Below, piece by piece: positions 62,246 to 64,000 of a DNA stretch of 64,000 nt. The notes below the pieces were generated by a model. It did no database searches and was not told the origin of the DNA. It worked only from the letters and a program-made list of their open reading frames with translations. How positions within the stretch are numbered: position 1 is the stretch's first letter; each line of letters starts with the position of its first letter. Both the position numbers and the translations under genes were made by a program. Origin of the DNA: Bacillus sp. ISL-51 (GTDB taxonomy: Bacteria; Bacillota; Bacilli; Bacillales; Bacillaceae); NCBI RefSeq assembly GCF_018613535.1, contig NZ_JAGGQB010000006.1, forward strand, positions 186,001 to 250,000, read 5' to 3'.

Positions 62246-62758
62246 ATGGATCTTAAAAAATACGTAACAATTGTGCCCGATTATCCGAAAGAGGGCGTGC
62301 AATTTAAAGATATTACGACATTGATGGACAAAGGCGACGTCTATCGATATGCGACTGACCAAATTGTTGAATATGCAAAAGAAAAAGAAATTGATTTAGT
62401 TGTCGGACCGGAAGCACGGGGCTTTATTATCGGCTGTCCTGTCGCATATGCGCTCGGAGTCGGCTTTGCGCCTGTCCGTAAAGAAGGAAAACTTCCGCGT
62501 GAAGTCATTAAAGTCGATTACGGCTTGGAGTACGGAAAAGACGTGCTGACCATTCATAAAGATGCCATTTTGCCCGGCCAGCGCGTGCTGATTACTGATG
62601 ACTTATTGGCAACAGGCGGCACAATCGAGGCGACGATTAAGCTTGTTGAAGAGCTTGGCGGCGTCGTTGCGGGAATCGCGTTTTTAATTGAGCTTTCTTA
62701 CCTTAACGGCAGAGAAAAGCTTGACGATTACGATATTTTAACGTTAATGAAATATTAA
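62246..62758 (+). CDS. apt: adenine phosphoribosyltransferase
   Basis: This 170-residue enzyme salvages adenine to AMP with PRPP. The PRPP-binding signature [14 protein letters not shown] lies near residues 115-128, and [20 protein letters not shown] near residue 54. ATG 62246 has AGGAGGACATAG upstream, overlapping the end of recJ. A terminator separates it from relA. Confidence 0.97.
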   Translation: MDLKKYVTIVPDYPKEGVQFKDITTLMDKGDVYRYATDQIVEYAKEKEIDLVVGPEARGFIIGCPVAYALGVGFAPVRKEGKLPREVIKVDYGLEYGKDVLTIHKDAILPGQRVLITDDLLATGGTIEATIKLVEELGGVVAGIAFLIELSYLNGREKLDDYDILTLMKY

Positions 62759-62769
62759 CCGCATAATGG

Positions 62770-62798
62770 AAAAAGCACTCATGACCGGGTGCTTTTTT
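62770..62798 (+). terminator. apt terminator
   Basis: AAAAAGCACTC and GGGTGCTTTTTT (one G-T) with a 6-base loop. Confidence 0.8.
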
Positions 62799-62915
62799 CC
62801 TATTATTTCATCATCCTGACAGAATCTTTAGGTGTTTTGAACTTCTGCCCTTTACATCTCTCGTTTTTTTCTTGATAATAAACTAATACAGTTTACATTT
62901 AAAAAAGGTGATTCC

Positions 62916-64000
62916 ATGGCGAACGAACAAGTATTGACTGCCGAGCAAGTAATAGATAAAGCGCGCACCTATCTGCCGGAGGAGCAGATTGTGTTTGTTG
63001 AGAAAGCTTACCTGTACGCACATGACGCGCATCGCGAACAGTACCGCAAATCAGGTGAGCCGTACATCATCCACCCGATTCAAGTAGCGGGTATTCTCGT
63101 TGATCTTGAAATGGACCCATCCACAATTGCGGGCGGATTTTTGCATGATGTGGTGGAGGACACGGATGTCACCCTCGATGACCTGAAGGAAGCATTCTCA
63201 GAAGAAGTGGCGATGCTTGTAGACGGTGTAACGAAGCTCGGTAAAATTAAGTATAAATCTCAAGAAGAACAGCAGGCGGAAAACCATCGCAAAATGTTTG
63301 TCGCTATGGCTCAGGATATAAGAGTCATATTGATCAAGCTGGCGGATCGCCTTCATAATATGCGGACGTTAAAGCATCTTCCGCAGGAGAAACAGCGGAG
63401 AATTTCAAATGAAACACTTGAAATCTTTGCTCCTTTGGCACACCGCCTCGGGATTTCTAAAATTAAATGGGAGCTTGAGGATACCGCTCTCCGTTATTTG
63501 AATCCTCAGCAATATTACAGAATCGTAAACCTCATGAAGAAAAAGCGCGCGGAACGCGAACTTTATGTGGATGAGGTTGTCAATGAAGTGAAAAAACGTG
63601 TTGAAGAAGTCAATATCAAAGCTGACTTCTCAGGCCGTCCGAAGCATATTTACAGTATTTATCGCAAGATGGCGCTGCAAAACAAACAATTCAATGAAAT
63701 ATATGATCTGCTCGCCGTCCGTATTCTTGTCGGAAGCATTAAAGACTGCTACGCGGTGCTCGGCATAATTCACACTTGCTGGAAGCCGATGCCGGGCAGA
63801 TTTAAAGATTATATTGCGATGCCTAAGCCAAACATGTATCAATCCCTTCACACGACTGTGATAGGGCCTAAAGGCGACCCGCTGGAAGTCCAGATCAGAA
63901 CATTTGAGATGCATGAAATCGCTGAATACGGGGTTGCGGCTCACTGGGCATATAAAGAAGGCAAGGCGGCAAACGAAGAAGCGACTTTTGAGAAAAAGCT
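62916..64000 (+). CDS. relA: (p)ppGpp synthetase/hydrolase RelA, 3' truncated
   Basis: The first 361 codons of a Rel-type bifunctional alarmone enzyme, cut by the window edge; the family is about 735 residues. The hydrolase HD motif is in [17 protein letters not shown], and the synthetase domain includes [25 protein letters not shown] and [19 protein letters not shown] and RSD regions look intact ([17 protein letters not shown]). ATG 62916 follows AAAAAAGGTGATTCC. The stringent response should be normal. Confidence 0.97.
   Translation, partial: MANEQVLTAEQVIDKARTYLPEEQIVFVEKAYLYAHDAHREQYRKSGEPYIIHPIQVAGILVDLEMDPSTIAGGFLHDVVEDTDVTLDDLKEAFSEEVAMLVDGVTKLGKIKYKSQEEQQAENHRKMFVAMAQDIRVILIKLADRLHNMRTLKHLPQEKQRRISNETLEIFAPLAHRLGISKIKWELEDTALRYLNPQQYYRIVNLMKKKRAERELYVDEVVNEVKKRVEEVNIKADFSGRPKHIYSIYRKMALQNKQFNEIYDLLAVRILVGSIKDCYAVLGIIHTCWKPMPGRFKDYIAMPKPNMYQSLHTTVIGPKGDPLEVQIRTFEMHEIAEYGVAAHWAYKEGKAANEEATFEKK

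Noticed and set aside
62871-62897. TTGATA/TTACAT as the relA promoter
   Set aside because: The spacer is only 15 bases and the -10 is poor; the true relA promoter could not be fixed by eye.

Overview
The window is a contiguous chromosomal segment from an endospore-forming Bacillus of the B. subtilis group. Protein lengths, gene order and many residues match the leuC-to-relA region of B. subtilis, but divergence in SpoVID, ComC, HemD and SpoIIB suggests a relative such as the B. amyloliquefaciens/B. velezensis branch. That species-level placement is inference from memory, not a database result. I found no insertion sequence, prophage, CRISPR array, tRNA or rRNA. Coding density is high and almost every gene reads as a vertically inherited core gene.

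Layout, left to right. leuC (5' truncated by the window edge) and leuD end the leucine operon. ysoA, tig, clpX, lonB, lonA and engB form a protein-quality-control cluster: a chaperone, an unfoldase, a forespore Lon, a housekeeping Lon and a ribosome-assembly GTPase. A convergent membrane gene (ysxD) separates engB from hemAXCDBL, which carries out tetrapyrrole synthesis under tandem PerR-like boxes. spoVID and ysxE (spore coat) follow, then a short opposite-strand membrane gene and a T-box-controlled valS with folC. comC (competence prepilin peptidase), spoIIB, maf, radC, mreBCD and minCD form the cell-shape and division block. spoIVFA/FB (pro-sigma-K processing) leads into the L21 leader with rplU-prp-rpmA, then spo0B-obg (phosphorelay and GTPase) and pheB-pheA.

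The NAD region is divergent: nifS-niaR on the minus strand and nadB-nadC-nadA on the plus strand share a NiaR-type operator. Next come safA and coxA (spore coat and cortex), yrbD (sodium:alanine symporter family), an unannotated 40-codon reading frame, bofC, and ruvA-ruvB-yrzS-queA-tgt-yajC (recombination, queuosine, secretion). yrzE, yrbG, spoVB, comN, secDF, yrvC, yrvD, recJ and apt follow, and relA runs off the right edge.

Sporulation is the recurring theme: lonB, spoVID, ysxE, spoIIB, spoIVFAB, spo0B, safA, coxA, bofC and spoVB are all present. I could read promoter matches for sigma-F (lonB, a perfect consensus match), sigma-F/G (bofC) and sigma-E (spoVID, spoIVFA, spoVB; weaker for safA).

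I see no large undescribed system. The most interesting signals are small: a nested hairpin with a GAAA tetraloop that buries the coxA ribosome binding site, a 40-residue frame between yrbD and bofC, a structured and unexplained stretch upstream of spo0B, tandem PerR boxes at hemA, an internal ribosome binding site in safA, and a short orphan membrane gene opposite valS.
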